64,000 nt of DNA from positions 5,580,001-5,644,000 of the forward strand of contig NZ_CP011131.1 in assembly GCF_001442805.1 (NCBI RefSeq), given 5' to 3'. This document shows, in pieces, positions 34,837 to 44,397 of this stretch. The DNA is from Lysobacter gummosus (GTDB lineage: Bacteria > Pseudomonadota > Gammaproteobacteria > Xanthomonadales > Xanthomonadaceae). A program made the translations under genes and the position numbers. The notes beneath the pieces were generated by a model. That model was given only the letters and a program-made list of their open reading frames with translations. It was not told the DNA's origin and made no database searches. Position 1 is the stretch's first letter; every line of letters begins with the position of its first letter.

Positions 34837-35633
34837 CGGCCGGCGCTCCGCAATAGCGGCACCGCGGCCGGCGCCGTCGCCGGCGCCTCGCGCCGCGCCA
34901 TCGTCAGATACAGGGCGAGCGCGACGAACCAGCTGATTCCCAGCGTCCACACGTCGTGCGAGAGAAAATGCGCGCCGCGCAATTGCTGCGACACACCGAA
35001 CAGCAGCCCCAGGCCCAGGCCGATCGCTAGCCCGGCCCAGCGCAACCGCGGCTGCACGAACAGAAAGAAGAAGTACAACGCGACCCAGGAGTAACCCGCG
35101 CTGGCGTGACCGGCCGGGAAGCAGATGCCGCGCACCAGTCCCGCCGGGCGCGCGTCGAGCAGGCCGAAGTAAGCGTTGGCGCCGCCGTAGCGGCTCAGGT
35201 CCCAGGGGCAGTCCATGTTGGTCAGCGACTTCAGCCCCGAAGCCATCATCACCGCCAGCAGCGTGGACATAAGCAGGAACGCCAGCGGCCGGCGCCATTC
35301 GCTCAGCGCCGGGCGCATGCGCGCGAACAGCCAGAACGCGAACACGCCCAACCATGCGGCGGTGCTGGCGTCGCGGCCGAAACGATGGATCAGGTGTTCG
35401 GTCAGGAACGAGTTCTGCAAGGCCCAGCGTCCGCCTTCCCAGGCATAGAAACGATCCGCGAGCCAGAAATCGCCGCCCAGGCCCATGCTCAGCAGCGACA
35501 GCGCCAGCAGCGCCGCCAACGGCCACAGCGCATGGCCCAGCAGAAAACGGCGCGCCGTCATGCCCGGGGCGAAACCGGGCAAGTGGGAAGACGCGGCCAC
35601 CGACGGGCGGGGCCAGGAAGCAGGGAAATTCAT
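34833..35633 (-). CDS. PAP2-family membrane phosphatase (LpxT/LpxE-like)
   Basis: A 266-residue membrane protein starting at MNFPASWPRP. About six membrane helices alternate with the PAP2 motifs: KSLTNMDCPWDL (first), FPAGHASAGYSW (second) and RGAHFLSHDVWT (third), with the catalytic histidines in the last two. Enzymes of this class dephosphorylate or phosphorylate lipid carriers and lipid A. It overlaps eptA by 4 nt and is divergent from a two-component system, which supports a role in lipid A or envelope remodelling. Which lipid it acts on cannot be told. Confidence 0.9.
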   Translation of the reverse strand: MNFPASWPRPSVAASSHLPGFAPGMTARRFLLGHALWPLAALLALSLLSMGLGGDFWLADRFYAWEGGRWALQNSFLTEHLIHRFGRDASTAAWLGVFAFWLFARMRPALSEWRRPLAFLLMSTLLAVMMASGLKSLTNMDCPWDLSRYGGANAYFGLLDARPAGLVRGICFPAGHASAGYSWVALYFFFLFVQPRLRWAGLAIGLGLGLLFGVSQQLRGAHFLSHDVWTLGISWFVALALYLTMARREAPATAPAAVPLLRSAGR

Positions 35634-35973
35634 CGCAAGAGCGGCTCGGAAGGCGGCGGACGGCCCGCGCGATGCCTGAGGCAGCGCCAAACCGGGCTGC
35701 GGCGATGATCGAAACCCCACTGTCGGAGAGCGGTCGGAGCCGAGTTGGGGCTTCGTTAAAGCAGCCGCTTGCGAAGCCGGATCGCTCGCGCCGTTCAGCC
35801 GGCGGCACGGAACCGGCCCGGCGCGGCCCAAGCGCCGCCCGATTCCGACAAGGTTCCGACGGCGTGGCCGGCAGGCTCTCGGTTTGGGCTGGGGCAGCCC
35901 ACCCGACGCCCTGCGCGGCACGCGAATGGGGCAATATCGCTATGCCGCGCCTAGCGGCGGGAGAAACCGGCGC
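35634..35973. other. Divergent promoter region of the envelope-modification module
   Basis: 340 nt between the PAP2 start and the response-regulator start. It must hold promoters for both directions. One half-site GTTAAAG is seen near 35757, but no clean tandem PmrA-type repeat. Nothing else is recognisable. Confidence 0.4.
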
Positions 35974-36687
35974 ATGCGCCTGCTGGTGGTGGAAGACAAT
36001 CGCAATCTGGTCGCCAATCTCTTCGATTACTTCGAAGCGCGCGGCTACACCCTCGACGCGGCGCCCGACGGTCCCACCGGCCTGCACCTGGCGGTGACCC
36101 AGCGCTACGACGCGATCGTGCTGGACTGGATGCTGCCGCGCCTGGACGGCCGCGAAGTGCTGCGCAGCCTGCGCGAAGAAGCCGGCTCGGACGTGCCGGT
36201 GCTGATGCTGACCGCCCGCGACGAACTGCCGGACAAGATCGCCGGCTTCCGCGCCGGCGCCGACGACTACCTGACCAAGCCCTTCGCCCTGCCCGAACTG
36301 GAAGTGCGCCTGGAAGCGCTGGCCGCCCGCGCCGCCGGCCGCGGCCGCAGCCGGGTGTTGCAGGTCGCCGATCTCAAGCTCGATCTGACCACGCTGGAAG
36401 TCAGCCGCGGCGGCCGCGCCCTGCACCTGTACCCGGCCTGCCGCAAACTGCTGGAAGTGCTGCTGCAATCCAGCCCCGGCGCGGTCACGCGCGAGCGCCT
36501 GGAGCATGCCCTGTGGGGCGACAGCCCGCCCGACGGCGACATGCTGCGCTCGCATATCTACGAACTGCGCCGCGCGGTGGACGGGCCCTACCCGGTCAAG
36601 CTGATCCAGACGCTGCCGCGGGTGGGATACCGTCTGGCCGTGCCGGCCGAAGCAGCAGAACGCGGACACGATGGCGACGCCGGCTGA
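35974..36687 (+). CDS. OmpR-family response regulator (PmrA/ColR-like)
   Basis: A 237-residue response regulator starting at MRLLVVEDNRN. The receiver is complete (acidic ED, phosphoacceptor in AIVLDWMLPRLDG, MLTARD, LTKPFAL). The C-terminal winged helix ends MLRSHIYELRRAVD and LIQTLPRVGYRLAVP. It overlaps the kinase gene by 17 nt. Its place next to eptA and a PAP2 gene resembles PmrA and ColR systems that sense cationic peptides or metals and change lipid A. The function is from context. Confidence 0.93.
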   Translation: MRLLVVEDNRNLVANLFDYFEARGYTLDAAPDGPTGLHLAVTQRYDAIVLDWMLPRLDGREVLRSLREEAGSDVPVLMLTARDELPDKIAGFRAGADDYLTKPFALPELEVRLEALAARAAGRGRSRVLQVADLKLDLTTLEVSRGGRALHLYPACRKLLEVLLQSSPGAVTRERLEHALWGDSPPDGDMLRSHIYELRRAVDGPYPVKLIQTLPRVGYRLAVPAEAAERGHDGDAG

Positions 36688-37981
36688 GTCCCCGCCCGAC
36701 AAGTCCAAGCCCGGGCGCAAGACGCGCTCAAGCCTGCGCCAGCGCATCCTGCTGGGCTTGTTCGGCTATACCGCGCTGCTGTCGATCGCGGTGGTGGTGC
36801 AAGGCGTCATCGTCAACGAGCACGCCGAGCATCTGGTGTGGACATCCTTGATGGACACCGAGCTCGACCACTTCGTCGAGCGCAGCCGCATCGACGCGGA
36901 TTACCGCTGGACCGACACCCTAGCACTGAGCCTGTACGACGACGCCACCCGGCCGCCGCCGCCGGAATTGCGCGGCCTGTCGCCGGGCATCCACGACGAA
37001 GTCGGCTACAACGGCGTGGAACACGTGGTGCTGGTGCGCGAGGTGGACGGCCGCCGGCTCACGCTGGCGCTGGACATCGACGACATGGAGCATCGCGAGT
37101 TCGACCTGGCCCTGACCATCGCCGGCTCGGCCATCACCACCTTGTTGCTGCTGTGCGTGGTGATCGGCTGGGGCGTGCGCCGGCTGGTGCGGCCGCTGAG
37201 CAACATGGCCGAACGCATCGGCAACCTGCAGCCCAACCGCGCCGGCCAGCGCGTGGAAGTGCCGGAAGCGGCCAGCTCGGAACTGGTGGTGATCGCCGAC
37301 GCGGTCAACGACTACGTCGAGCGCAACGACCGTTTCGTCGAGCGCGAGCGCGCCTTCATCGACAGCGCCAGCCATGAACTGCGCACGCCGATCGCGGTGA
37401 TCGCCGGCGCCACCGAAATCGCCCTGGACGCGGACGACCTGCCACAAGGCACGCGCCACCAGCTCGACCGCATCCGCCGCACCGCCCGCGATGTCGAGCA
37501 ATTGATCTCGCTGCTGCTGGTGCTGGCGAAGGATCCCGAGCGCCTGACCCGCAGCAGCGACCGCTTCGCGCTGGATCAGCTGCTGCCGGAAATCGTCGAA
37601 GACCATCGCCATCTGACCCGCGACAAGGACCTGGCCCTGTCGCTGGCGCCGATGCCGCATTGCCAGATCGTCGCGCCGCTGCAGATCGTGCAGGCGGCGA
37701 TCGGCAACCTGCTGCGCAACGCCATCGAGAACAGCGACCGCGGCGAAATCGCGATCCGCCTCGAAGCCGATGCGACCTTGGTGATCGAAGACCCCGGCCA
37801 CGGCATGACCCCGGAAGAGATCAGCGCGCTCTACACCCGCGTCGCCCGCGGCGGACGCGGCGGCGGCGGCATCGGCCTGGACCTGATCTCGCGCCTGTGC
37901 GAGCACCTGGGCTGGAGCCTGCGCTTCGATGCGACCGAGCGCGGCACGCGCACGACCCTGGTGCTGCGCAGTTCGGTCTAG
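36671..37981 (+). CDS. Sensor histidine kinase (PmrB/ColS-like)
   Basis: A 436-residue membrane kinase. Transmembrane helices lie at about residues 28-48 and 155-178, enclosing a periplasmic domain of about 105 residues that is acidic (DTELDHFVERSRIDADY, ALDIDDMEHREFD), as expected for sensing cations or cationic peptides. HAMP linker, then H box SASHELRTPIAVIAG, N box NLLRNAIENSD, G1 EDPGHGM and G2 GGGGIGLDLI. The set is complete, although the G2 region is shorter than usual. It overlaps the regulator gene by 17 nt. Confidence 0.92.
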   Translation: MATPAESPPDKSKPGRKTRSSLRQRILLGLFGYTALLSIAVVVQGVIVNEHAEHLVWTSLMDTELDHFVERSRIDADYRWTDTLALSLYDDATRPPPPELRGLSPGIHDEVGYNGVEHVVLVREVDGRRLTLALDIDDMEHREFDLALTIAGSAITTLLLLCVVIGWGVRRLVRPLSNMAERIGNLQPNRAGQRVEVPEAASSELVVIADAVNDYVERNDRFVERERAFIDSASHELRTPIAVIAGATEIALDADDLPQGTRHQLDRIRRTARDVEQLISLLLVLAKDPERLTRSSDRFALDQLLPEIVEDHRHLTRDKDLALSLAPMPHCQIVAPLQIVQAAIGNLLRNAIENSDRGEIAIRLEADATLVIEDPGHGMTPEEISALYTRVARGGRGGGGIGLDLISRLCEHLGWSLRFDATERGTRTTLVLRSSV

Positions 37982-38202
37982 ATCGCCGATCGCTTTCGAA
38001 CGACGGCATCGCGCGCGGCACCGCGCCGAGCCGATCGCGCTCACTGCCGGGTGAAAACGCGGCGATAGCGATCGTTTGATCGATCGGGCCACGGCGGCGG
38101 CGAACGCCGGGAATCCGCTGCGTGGATACGCCCGTCGATTCATGTTAGTTATGCACGCCACCGGGTCTCGACCGCGAGACAGCACGTCAAGGAGAGGACG
38201 TC

Positions 38203-39918
38203 ATGGCCCAGCATTCCCACGGCATGACGCGGCCCGATCCGGAACGCGTCGTCGCCGACCCGACGCACACATCCCTTCCCGGCGCTGCCGCACGCCACGC
38301 CCGCATCGCGTGCTTCCGGCTCGCCGCGCTGGCTGTCTCGTTATGTCTGACCGCCTGCGTTCCGCCGGTTCTGATTCCGAACGTTTCCCGTGACTCGCGC
38401 ACGCAGCAGCTGGCGCAGATGAAGCTGCTGGATCTGGGCAGCGATGCGGAAGTGCATGCGGTGAAGGATTGCGGCGGCTCGGCGAAGACCGATGTGGAAA
38501 GTTGCCGATCGTCGTCGGTCTCGCTGCTGCTTCGGCCCGCGGGCTGGTCGATGACCCAGCTCGCGAACCAGCAGCCGTTGAGCATCGCCAATCTCGCCGC
38601 AGGCGGAGCATCCTTCTCGCTGCCGAACCTGCAATCGGGCGCGACGAATTATGCCAAGCCCCTGATCGGGCAACGCAATACCCGGGATCGTTTCATCGGG
38701 TCGTTTTCGACCTCAGACGACTCCAACGCCTGGTTCGTGTGGTTGCCGCCGGAAGGCCAACTGGCCTATCAGGGCACGCCTGCGGACACAGTCCACGAAC
38801 GGCTGCTGGCGAAAGTATCGTTTCCGCAAGCCGCCCTGATGGGCAACGCCTCGCTGCTGCTGCAGGATGCGGACAAACTCTGGTTGTTCATCCGCCGCGA
38901 CGACAACTGCGAAGACAGCTTGTGCATCACCCTGGCGGAAGTGCTGGCTGGCGGTGCCCGCGCCATCCCGCAAGCGCTGCAACAGCACAAGTATTCGCTG
39001 TACTTCGCCAGCGACGCCAACCCTTCGGCCCGTGCTCCGGGCACGAAGAAATTCGAGCGAGTGTTACGACAGCCCGGGCGCGCCCCCGGTCTGTGGCGGG
39101 TGCTCAGCGATATCCCCAAGCCGCAGGGCGAGTTCGTGTTCGACCGCGCGAGCATCGGATACTCGACGTTCTCCGCCGCCTCGCCGAGCGTCTCGTGCGA
39201 GTGGAGCTCCTACACCGCATCGATGGTCGTGATGCTGACCTCGGAGAAGACCCACAAGAGCACGCCCCGACTCATCGGCTGCAAGGTGCTGGCCGATGCG
39301 GTGCCGCTGAAGCTCGATCCCGTGCCGGCACCACCGGTCGCCGAGTACAGCAGCGACGATCCAGCGTTCGCCCGCAGAACCTCGAACTATTTTTGTTCGG
39401 CCTCGCCCGGCGAAGGCCAGTCGATCGTCGGCCACGGCGCCCAGGGTTGCGGTTTCGTGCTCAAGGACCCGGTCACTCGCGCGGCGATGCCGATGACGGC
39501 GTATTCGCTGGGAATCAACGTGAAAAGCGATGGCGTCGATGCGGGCAAACGCATCGCCACCCTGGCCGGCGTGACCGACCGGCACGGACGCACGGCGTTC
39601 GTGCGAACCGACCTGCCGATCGAAACCGATCTGATCGGCCTGGTCCGGCGCTATCGGACGCCGGCCGAATTAAGCGGCCCTCTCGAAGAATTTTCCGGGC
39701 GCGAGGTGACCGATTCCAAGCGCCTGGACTCGCTCAAGGACGGGTTGATTATCTGGAGCAGCGGCCATCGCCGCGCTACCGGAACCCCGTACCGGATCAG
39801 GCTGTGCACGGGCGAAGTTCATGAGGCGCGTACCGATGAGAACGCAATGACGATCGGCTACGACCCGAGTCCGAAACGGCCGTGTGCGATCACGGTGGAG
39901 TTGTTGAGCGGCCGCTGA
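38203..39918 (+). CDS. Large lipoprotein of unknown function
   Basis: A 571-residue protein with a strong AAGGAGAGG site before the ATG. About 30 polar residues precede a hydrophobic stretch ending LCLTAC, a lipobox, so it is probably a lipoprotein with an unusually long leader. Most of the sequence is unfamiliar. Towards the C terminus two segments (GAGCGFVLKDPVTRAAMP to TDRHGRTAF, and GTPYRIRLCTGEVHEARTDENAM) read like the small beta domains that accompany VgrG- or PAAR-type T6SS proteins. That likeness is weak and by eye. It is monocistronic and convergent with the EcsC gene. Function unknown. Confidence 0.7.
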   Translation: MAQHSHGMTRPDPERVVADPTHTSLPGAAARHARIACFRLAALAVSLCLTACVPPVLIPNVSRDSRTQQLAQMKLLDLGSDAEVHAVKDCGGSAKTDVESCRSSSVSLLLRPAGWSMTQLANQQPLSIANLAAGGASFSLPNLQSGATNYAKPLIGQRNTRDRFIGSFSTSDDSNAWFVWLPPEGQLAYQGTPADTVHERLLAKVSFPQAALMGNASLLLQDADKLWLFIRRDDNCEDSLCITLAEVLAGGARAIPQALQQHKYSLYFASDANPSARAPGTKKFERVLRQPGRAPGLWRVLSDIPKPQGEFVFDRASIGYSTFSAASPSVSCEWSSYTASMVVMLTSEKTHKSTPRLIGCKVLADAVPLKLDPVPAPPVAEYSSDDPAFARRTSNYFCSASPGEGQSIVGHGAQGCGFVLKDPVTRAAMPMTAYSLGINVKSDGVDAGKRIATLAGVTDRHGRTAFVRTDLPIETDLIGLVRRYRTPAELSGPLEEFSGREVTDSKRLDSLKDGLIIWSSGHRRATGTPYRIRLCTGEVHEARTDENAMTIGYDPSPKRPCAITVELLSGR

Positions 39919-40016
39919 CGCCACGCCGCGCGCCGGATGGGCTGAGCGGCGGCGGATTGCATACTGCGGGCGCGCCCGGATCGAGCCATACACACGCACG
40001 GCCCGCGCTGCGCTAC

Positions 40017-40922
40017 CTAGGCCGTGCCATCCACCTTGCCGGGCACCAACGCCGGCACGCCGCTCTTGAGCTCGCGGTACGCGCGCTCGACCGGTTCGGC
40101 GCCGTATTTTTGCTCCAGCCGCTTGACGATGAAATGGCCGCGCGCCATGTCCTGGTAGTGATTGGTGAACAGCACATTCATCGTCGCCGCGGTCGCCGCG
40201 CCCAGCACCGGCACGATCTGCGCGGCGGTCTTCTCGGTGATGATCACGCCGAAACGCGTGGCCACCGCGTCGATCAGCTTGGCCAGCCACGACGCCGCCT
40301 GTTTCTTGGCGTAGGCATGGGTGACCTGTTCGGCGCCGCGGTGGCCGACGATATGCACCAGTTCTTTCGTCGCGTTCTTGGTCAGCTCCGACAACACGCC
40401 GCGCGATGCGTAGTAGCCCGACTCGGAGGCGTCGTCGTCCTTGCTGTTGCCGCCGAAGGCGAACACTTCCACGCACGCGGCCTGCACCCACGGGTCGGAG
40501 ACCGAAAAGCCTTCGCTGCGGGCGATGTCGGCGACCGAGCGCATCATGATCACCGTGGTCACCGGCAGTTCGACCGCCAATCCGGCGATGCCGAACAGTC
40601 CGCCGGCCGCGCCGGACACCGCCGCGGCCAGTTTGTGCGTCTTGGTCGAAGAGCCCTTGCTGGGCACGTCCTTCACCGTCCACAGCGCCGCCGAGGCGGC
40701 TTTGTGCAGGGCCGAGTGCACGGTCTTCTGGATGCGGCTGTGGGCGAAGTTCGGCAGTTTGGACATACCGAACTCGATCGGCGCGCCGGCCAGCGCCGCC
40801 ATGCGCGCGGTGATCGACGGCGTTTCCAGCAACGCCACCGCGCGCTTGAGGTCGGCGCGGTCCTGGGCGTCGTTCAAGATGCGCTGCGCGTCCGCCTGCT
40901 CGTTCGATGGTTCTTGCCGCAT
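40017..40922 (-). CDS. EcsC-family protein
   Basis: A 301-residue protein, taking the ATG at 40922 that has a GAGGCG site; longer starts at 40970 (ATG, no ribosome site) and 40994 (TTG) are possible. The EcsC-like core shows KAASAALWTVKDVPSKG, then a hydrophobic glycine-rich segment (AAAVSGAAGGLFGIAGLAVELPVTT in layout) and a C-terminal hydrophobic region (VPVLGAATAATMNVLFT) followed by YQDMARGHFIVKRLEQKYG. EcsC is named from a Bacillus transporter operon, but its role is unclear. No ABC transporter is next to it here. Confidence 0.82.
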   Translation of the reverse strand: MRQEPSNEQADAQRILNDAQDRADLKRAVALLETPSITARMAALAGAPIEFGMSKLPNFAHSRIQKTVHSALHKAASAALWTVKDVPSKGSSTKTHKLAAAVSGAAGGLFGIAGLAVELPVTTVIMMRSVADIARSEGFSVSDPWVQAACVEVFAFGGNSKDDDASESGYYASRGVLSELTKNATKELVHIVGHRGAEQVTHAYAKKQAASWLAKLIDAVATRFGVIITEKTAAQIVPVLGAATAATMNVLFTNHYQDMARGHFIVKRLEQKYGAEPVERAYRELKSGVPALVPGKVDGTA

Positions 40923-41075
40923 CAGGTTCGCCTCGCTCTCGACGGCCCGCGCCGCGACTGTGTGCAACATAGGGGCGGGCCGGGGCGGCGACAAGTTGCC
41001 GCGGCGCGATCGCCGCCGTTTCGTTAAGGGCGGCGGCGCAGGCGAATAGGCCGAAGCCAGCCTGGCCGCAAGCGG

Positions 41076-41477
41076 CTAGCTGCGCGGCTTGGCCACCCGC
41101 ACCATCCGCTCCAGCAGATGCTCGACGATGCCCTCGGGCTGCAGGCAGCGGCCGGTGTGCACCGGCGACATCTGGATGATCGAGCTGCGCTTGGCGGTGA
41201 GCCAGTGGAAACGCGCGCGCTCCGGCAATTGCCCGATCGGACCGGAGTCGCGACCGCCCTGGCAGATGCGTTCGATCGCCTGCAGGTGCAGGCGCACCGC
41301 TTCGATGTCGGTGCTGGGATCGAGCGCGTGCAAGCGATCGGGATCGAGCTCGATGCCGGCGACCAGCAGCTTGGCCTGCGGGCACGACACCAGCACGCCG
41401 ACGTTGACGAACTCTTCGCGTTCGACCCGCGGCACCACGCGGATCACCGCATAGTCATAGCTGGAGCGAGCGGGCAT
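41076..41477 (-). CDS. DUF3037 protein
   Basis: A 133-residue cytoplasmic protein starting MPARSSYDYAVIRVVPRVE. It has the DUF3037 pattern: EREEFVNVGVLV near the start and KRSSIIQMSPVHTGRC near the C terminus. It overlaps the HipA-like kinase gene by 23 nt and lies downstream of it. DUF3037 is commonly found beside HipA-like kinases, which suggests a partner or substrate, though no function is established. Confidence 0.85.
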   Translation of the reverse strand: MPARSSYDYAVIRVVPRVEREEFVNVGVLVSCPQAKLLVAGIELDPDRLHALDPSTDIEAVRLHLQAIERICQGGRDSGPIGQLPERARFHWLTAKRSSIIQMSPVHTGRCLQPEGIVEHLLERMVRVAKPRS

Positions 41478-42291
41478 GGATCGCCTCCTCGAGGAAGGCG
41501 CGCGGCGAGGCGACGCGGCGATTGAGATAGTCGGCATAGGCGCGGCGATGTTCGCCGGCGTCGCTGAAACCGGGCTCGTCGGTCAACCACGAATCGGGCA
41601 CCAAGCCGACGATCGACGCCACCAGTTCCGGCGTGACAAGTTCGGCCATCTGCGCATCGACCTGCGCGATCTCGCTGGCCAGCGGCAACAGCACGTGGTC
41701 TTTGACCGGCACGAAGCGGCTCGCGGCGGCATGCGCGGCGTTGGCCCAGTCGTGATGGAAATACAGGGCCGCGCCGTGATCGATCAGGGTCAGCCGCCGA
41801 TGCCACAGCAACATGTTGGTGTTGCGCGCGGTGCGATCGACATTGGTCACCAGCGCATCGAACCAGACGATGCGCGAAGCCAGCTGCGCATCGGGCCGGT
41901 CCACCAGCGGATCGTAATTGACCGAGCCGGGCAGATAGTCGAGCGCGAGATTGAGCCCGGCGCTGGCGCGGATCAGGTGCTGGATTTCCGGATCGGGCTC
42001 GGTCCGCGCCATATCGGCGTCGAGTTCGATCAGCACGATCTCCGGTACCGGCAGTTGCAGATGCCGCGCCAGTTCGCCGGCGACGATCTCCGCGATCAAC
42101 GCCTTGCGGCCCTGGCCGGCGCCGCGGAACTTCATCACGTACAGGCCTTCGTCGTCGGCCTCGACCACGGCCGGCAACGATCCGCCTTCGCGCAGCGGCG
42201 TGACATAGCGGGTGGCGGTGACGGTCCTCAACACGATCCGGGCCTGCGACGAAGCGGGAAGCGCGGCGAAAAACCTGCGCTCAGGCCGCAC
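41455..42291 (-). CDS. HipA-like kinase
   Basis: A 278-residue protein opened by a GTG; the true start may lie some 19 codons later, near RTVTATRYVTPL. It has HipA-family kinase features: the nucleotide-binding lysine in YVMKFRGAGQGRKALIAE, the catalytic loop WFDALVTNVDRTARNTNMLL and the metal-binding LIDHGAALYF. The acidic position of that last motif is D-H-G, as in other stand-alone HipA-like proteins. No HipB antitoxin gene adjoins it; the partner is DUF3037, translated from an overlapping frame. Its target is unknown, and classical HipA toxin activity should not be assumed. Confidence 0.85.
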   Translation of the reverse strand: MRPERRFFAALPASSQARIVLRTVTATRYVTPLREGGSLPAVVEADDEGLYVMKFRGAGQGRKALIAEIVAGELARHLQLPVPEIVLIELDADMARTEPDPEIQHLIRASAGLNLALDYLPGSVNYDPLVDRPDAQLASRIVWFDALVTNVDRTARNTNMLLWHRRLTLIDHGAALYFHHDWANAAHAAASRFVPVKDHVLLPLASEIAQVDAQMAELVTPELVASIVGLVPDSWLTDEPGFSDAGEHRRAYADYLNRRVASPRAFLEEAIHARSLQL

Positions 42292-42449
42292 ACATTAGGT
42301 CGCGGGCGGGCAAAGCGGAAGGGGCCGGCGCAGGAGCGGGCGCATGCGGCCGGCACGAAACGATGCGACGTGCGCAGCGTCGCAGCGATAACGGCCATCG
42401 GCCTGGATCGCCGGCGTTCGACGTCCAACCTTGCCGCCGGCGCGAATGC

Positions 42450-43142
42450 TCAGGCCGCCGCGCGCACCTCGCCCTCACCCACCAGCCGCCCGACCAGCGC
42501 ATCGACCTCGCCTTCGGCACGCTCGATCGAGGCTTGCAGGCGCTCGCCGCCGAATTCGTCGTACTCGATCGCGACCGAATGCGACTGGGTGATGCCGAGG
42601 TAACGCATCGGCGTCAGCACTCCCGGCTCGACGTGATTCATCGCTTCCAGCCGCTCGCCCGCGCCGTAGCCGTAATCGCCGCGCGAGCTGAGCAGCACCA
42701 GGCGCTTGCCGGCATCGGCGAGCAGCGGCCAGTACGGTTCGCCCTCGCGCGAGCGATCGAAACCGAAGGTGCGTCCGACCCGCACGACGTTGTCGATCCA
42801 GGCCTTGAATTGCGCCGGCATGCCGAAGTTGTACATCGGCACGCCGGCGACGATTACGTCCGCGGCGAGCAATTCGTCGATCAGGCGGTCGCTTTCGGCC
42901 AGCGTGTCGCGCATCCAGGCCTCGCGCTTGGCCTCGGGGGTGAAGGCGGCATGGATCCAGCCGCCGGTGACCGGCGTCGGCGGATGCAGGCCGACATCGC
43001 GCACGACGACCTCGGCGCCGGGGTCGAGTTCGCGCCAGCGCTGCACGAAGCGGGCGCTGAGGCGGCGGCTGTGGGAACCGTGGGGCTGGCGGTCGGAGCC
43101 GCCGGAGCGGGCGCTGGAATCGATATGGAGCAGGCGGGTCAT
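42450..43142 (-). CDS. azoR: FMN-dependent NADH-azoreductase
   Basis: A 230-residue flavodoxin-fold oxidoreductase: LLHIDSSARSGGSDRQPHGSHSRRLS forms the phosphate loop in layout, VPMYNFGMPAQFKAWIDNVVRVG the FMN site, and LLSSRGDYGYG the second loop. Such enzymes reduce azo and quinone compounds with NADH in the cytoplasm. It has a small insertion in the first loop compared with E. coli AzoR. A LysR gene is divergent 133 nt away and is its probable regulator. Confidence 0.92.
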   Translation of the reverse strand: MTRLLHIDSSARSGGSDRQPHGSHSRRLSARFVQRWRELDPGAEVVVRDVGLHPPTPVTGGWIHAAFTPEAKREAWMRDTLAESDRLIDELLAADVIVAGVPMYNFGMPAQFKAWIDNVVRVGRTFGFDRSREGEPYWPLLADAGKRLVLLSSRGDYGYGAGERLEAMNHVEPGVLTPMRYLGITQSHSVAIEYDEFGGERLQASIERAEGEVDALVGRLVGEGEVRAAA

Positions 43143-43275
43143 GACGGGTCTCGGCAGGTTATGGATGAGCCCTGATCGGCTGAAGTGGGTGCCGGGGCAT
43201 GCTCGCCATGTTGAAACCCCGTCAATCAGGGCACAAACTCTGATTCCTCAGCCGATAAGTGAGTATGACTCATCC

Positions 43276-44172
43276 ATGCCCGGACGCCGACTGCCCCCGC
43301 TGGGCGCCCTGCGCGCATTCGAGGCGGCCGCGCGCCTGCAAAGCTTCAAGCGCGCCGCCGAAGAGCTGTCGGTGACGCCGACCGCGATCAGCCATCAGAT
43401 CCGCGCCCTGGAAGAACAGATCGGTGTGCGCCTGTTCGAGCGCCAGACCCGGCGGGTGGCGCTGACCGCCGCGGCCGAGCGGCTCTACCCGGTGTTGCGC
43501 AAGGGTTTCGATGCCTTCGCGGAGGCGATCGCCGAGCTGGCGGTGCGTTCGCAGCGCCGCGCGCTCACGCTGTCGGCGACCTTGTCGTTCACGGCCAAGT
43601 GGCTGGTACCGCGGGTGGCCTCGTTCCGTCAGGCCTGCCCCGACCTGGACCTGCGCCTGCACGCCTCCGACGATCCGGTCGATCTGCATGCCGGCGTCGC
43701 CGACGCGGCGATCCGCTACGGACGCGGGCCGTATCCGGGCCTGATCGCCGAGCGCCTGATCGAAAACCGTTTCGCGCCGGTGTGCAGCCCGCGTTTGGCG
43801 CTGACGCAGCCGGGCGATTTGCGCGGGCAGGCGCTGCTGCACTCGGAATGGCGCCATCCGACCCTGGACACACCGAGCTGGCGCGCCTGGTGCGAGCGCG
43901 CAGGCCTGGACGGCATCGATGTCGAGGCCGGCCTGCGCTTCACCGACGAAAGCCACGCGATCCAGTCGGCGATCGCCGGCCACGGCGTGGCGTTGTTGAG
44001 CCTGGCCCTGGTCGCCGACGACCTCGCCGCCGGCACCCTGGTGCAACCGTTCGGGCCGGTGCTGGAGGGGTATCCGCACTGGTTCGTGTATCGCGAAGGC
44101 GAGTTGAGCGATGAGGTGGCGGCGTTGCGCGATTGGTTGCGGATGCAGGCGGAGTTTACCGGCGCGGGATGA
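43276..44172 (+). CDS. LysR-family regulator (GcvA-like), divergent from azoR
   Basis: A 298-residue regulator starting MPGRRLPPLGALRAFEAAARL, the GcvA-type opening. The winged helix is RAAEELSVTPTAISHQIRALEEQIG, followed by FERQTRRVALT. The effector domain runs from residue 92 (LTLSATLSFTAKWLVPRV) to the end. It probably controls azoR in response to quinone or azo-type stress; this follows from position only. The frame is intact. Confidence 0.93.
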   Translation: MPGRRLPPLGALRAFEAAARLQSFKRAAEELSVTPTAISHQIRALEEQIGVRLFERQTRRVALTAAAERLYPVLRKGFDAFAEAIAELAVRSQRRALTLSATLSFTAKWLVPRVASFRQACPDLDLRLHASDDPVDLHAGVADAAIRYGRGPYPGLIAERLIENRFAPVCSPRLALTQPGDLRGQALLHSEWRHPTLDTPSWRAWCERAGLDGIDVEAGLRFTDESHAIQSAIAGHGVALLSLALVADDLAAGTLVQPFGPVLEGYPHWFVYREGELSDEVAALRDWLRMQAEFTGAG

Positions 44173-44397
44173 GCGACCGGCGAAGCGGATCATAAGGTTG
44201 GAGCGACGATCGCGGCTGTGTGATCGGCGATCGCGTATGGCCAGCGATTCCAGTCCCCGCTGCGCGTACGCACTCGCTGTGATTCTGGCGCCATCGCCGA
44301 TCGATCCATGCGCGGCCGAAGCCAGCGCGCAGCGCCTATGGCATCCGTCGCGCCCGCCATTCGCGAGCGCAACGATCTGGACGCGATACCGGCAGAC

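Noticed and set aside
35700..35973. PmrA-type box upstream of the response regulator
   Set aside because: Only one half-site (GTTAAAG) is seen, not the two direct half-sites required.
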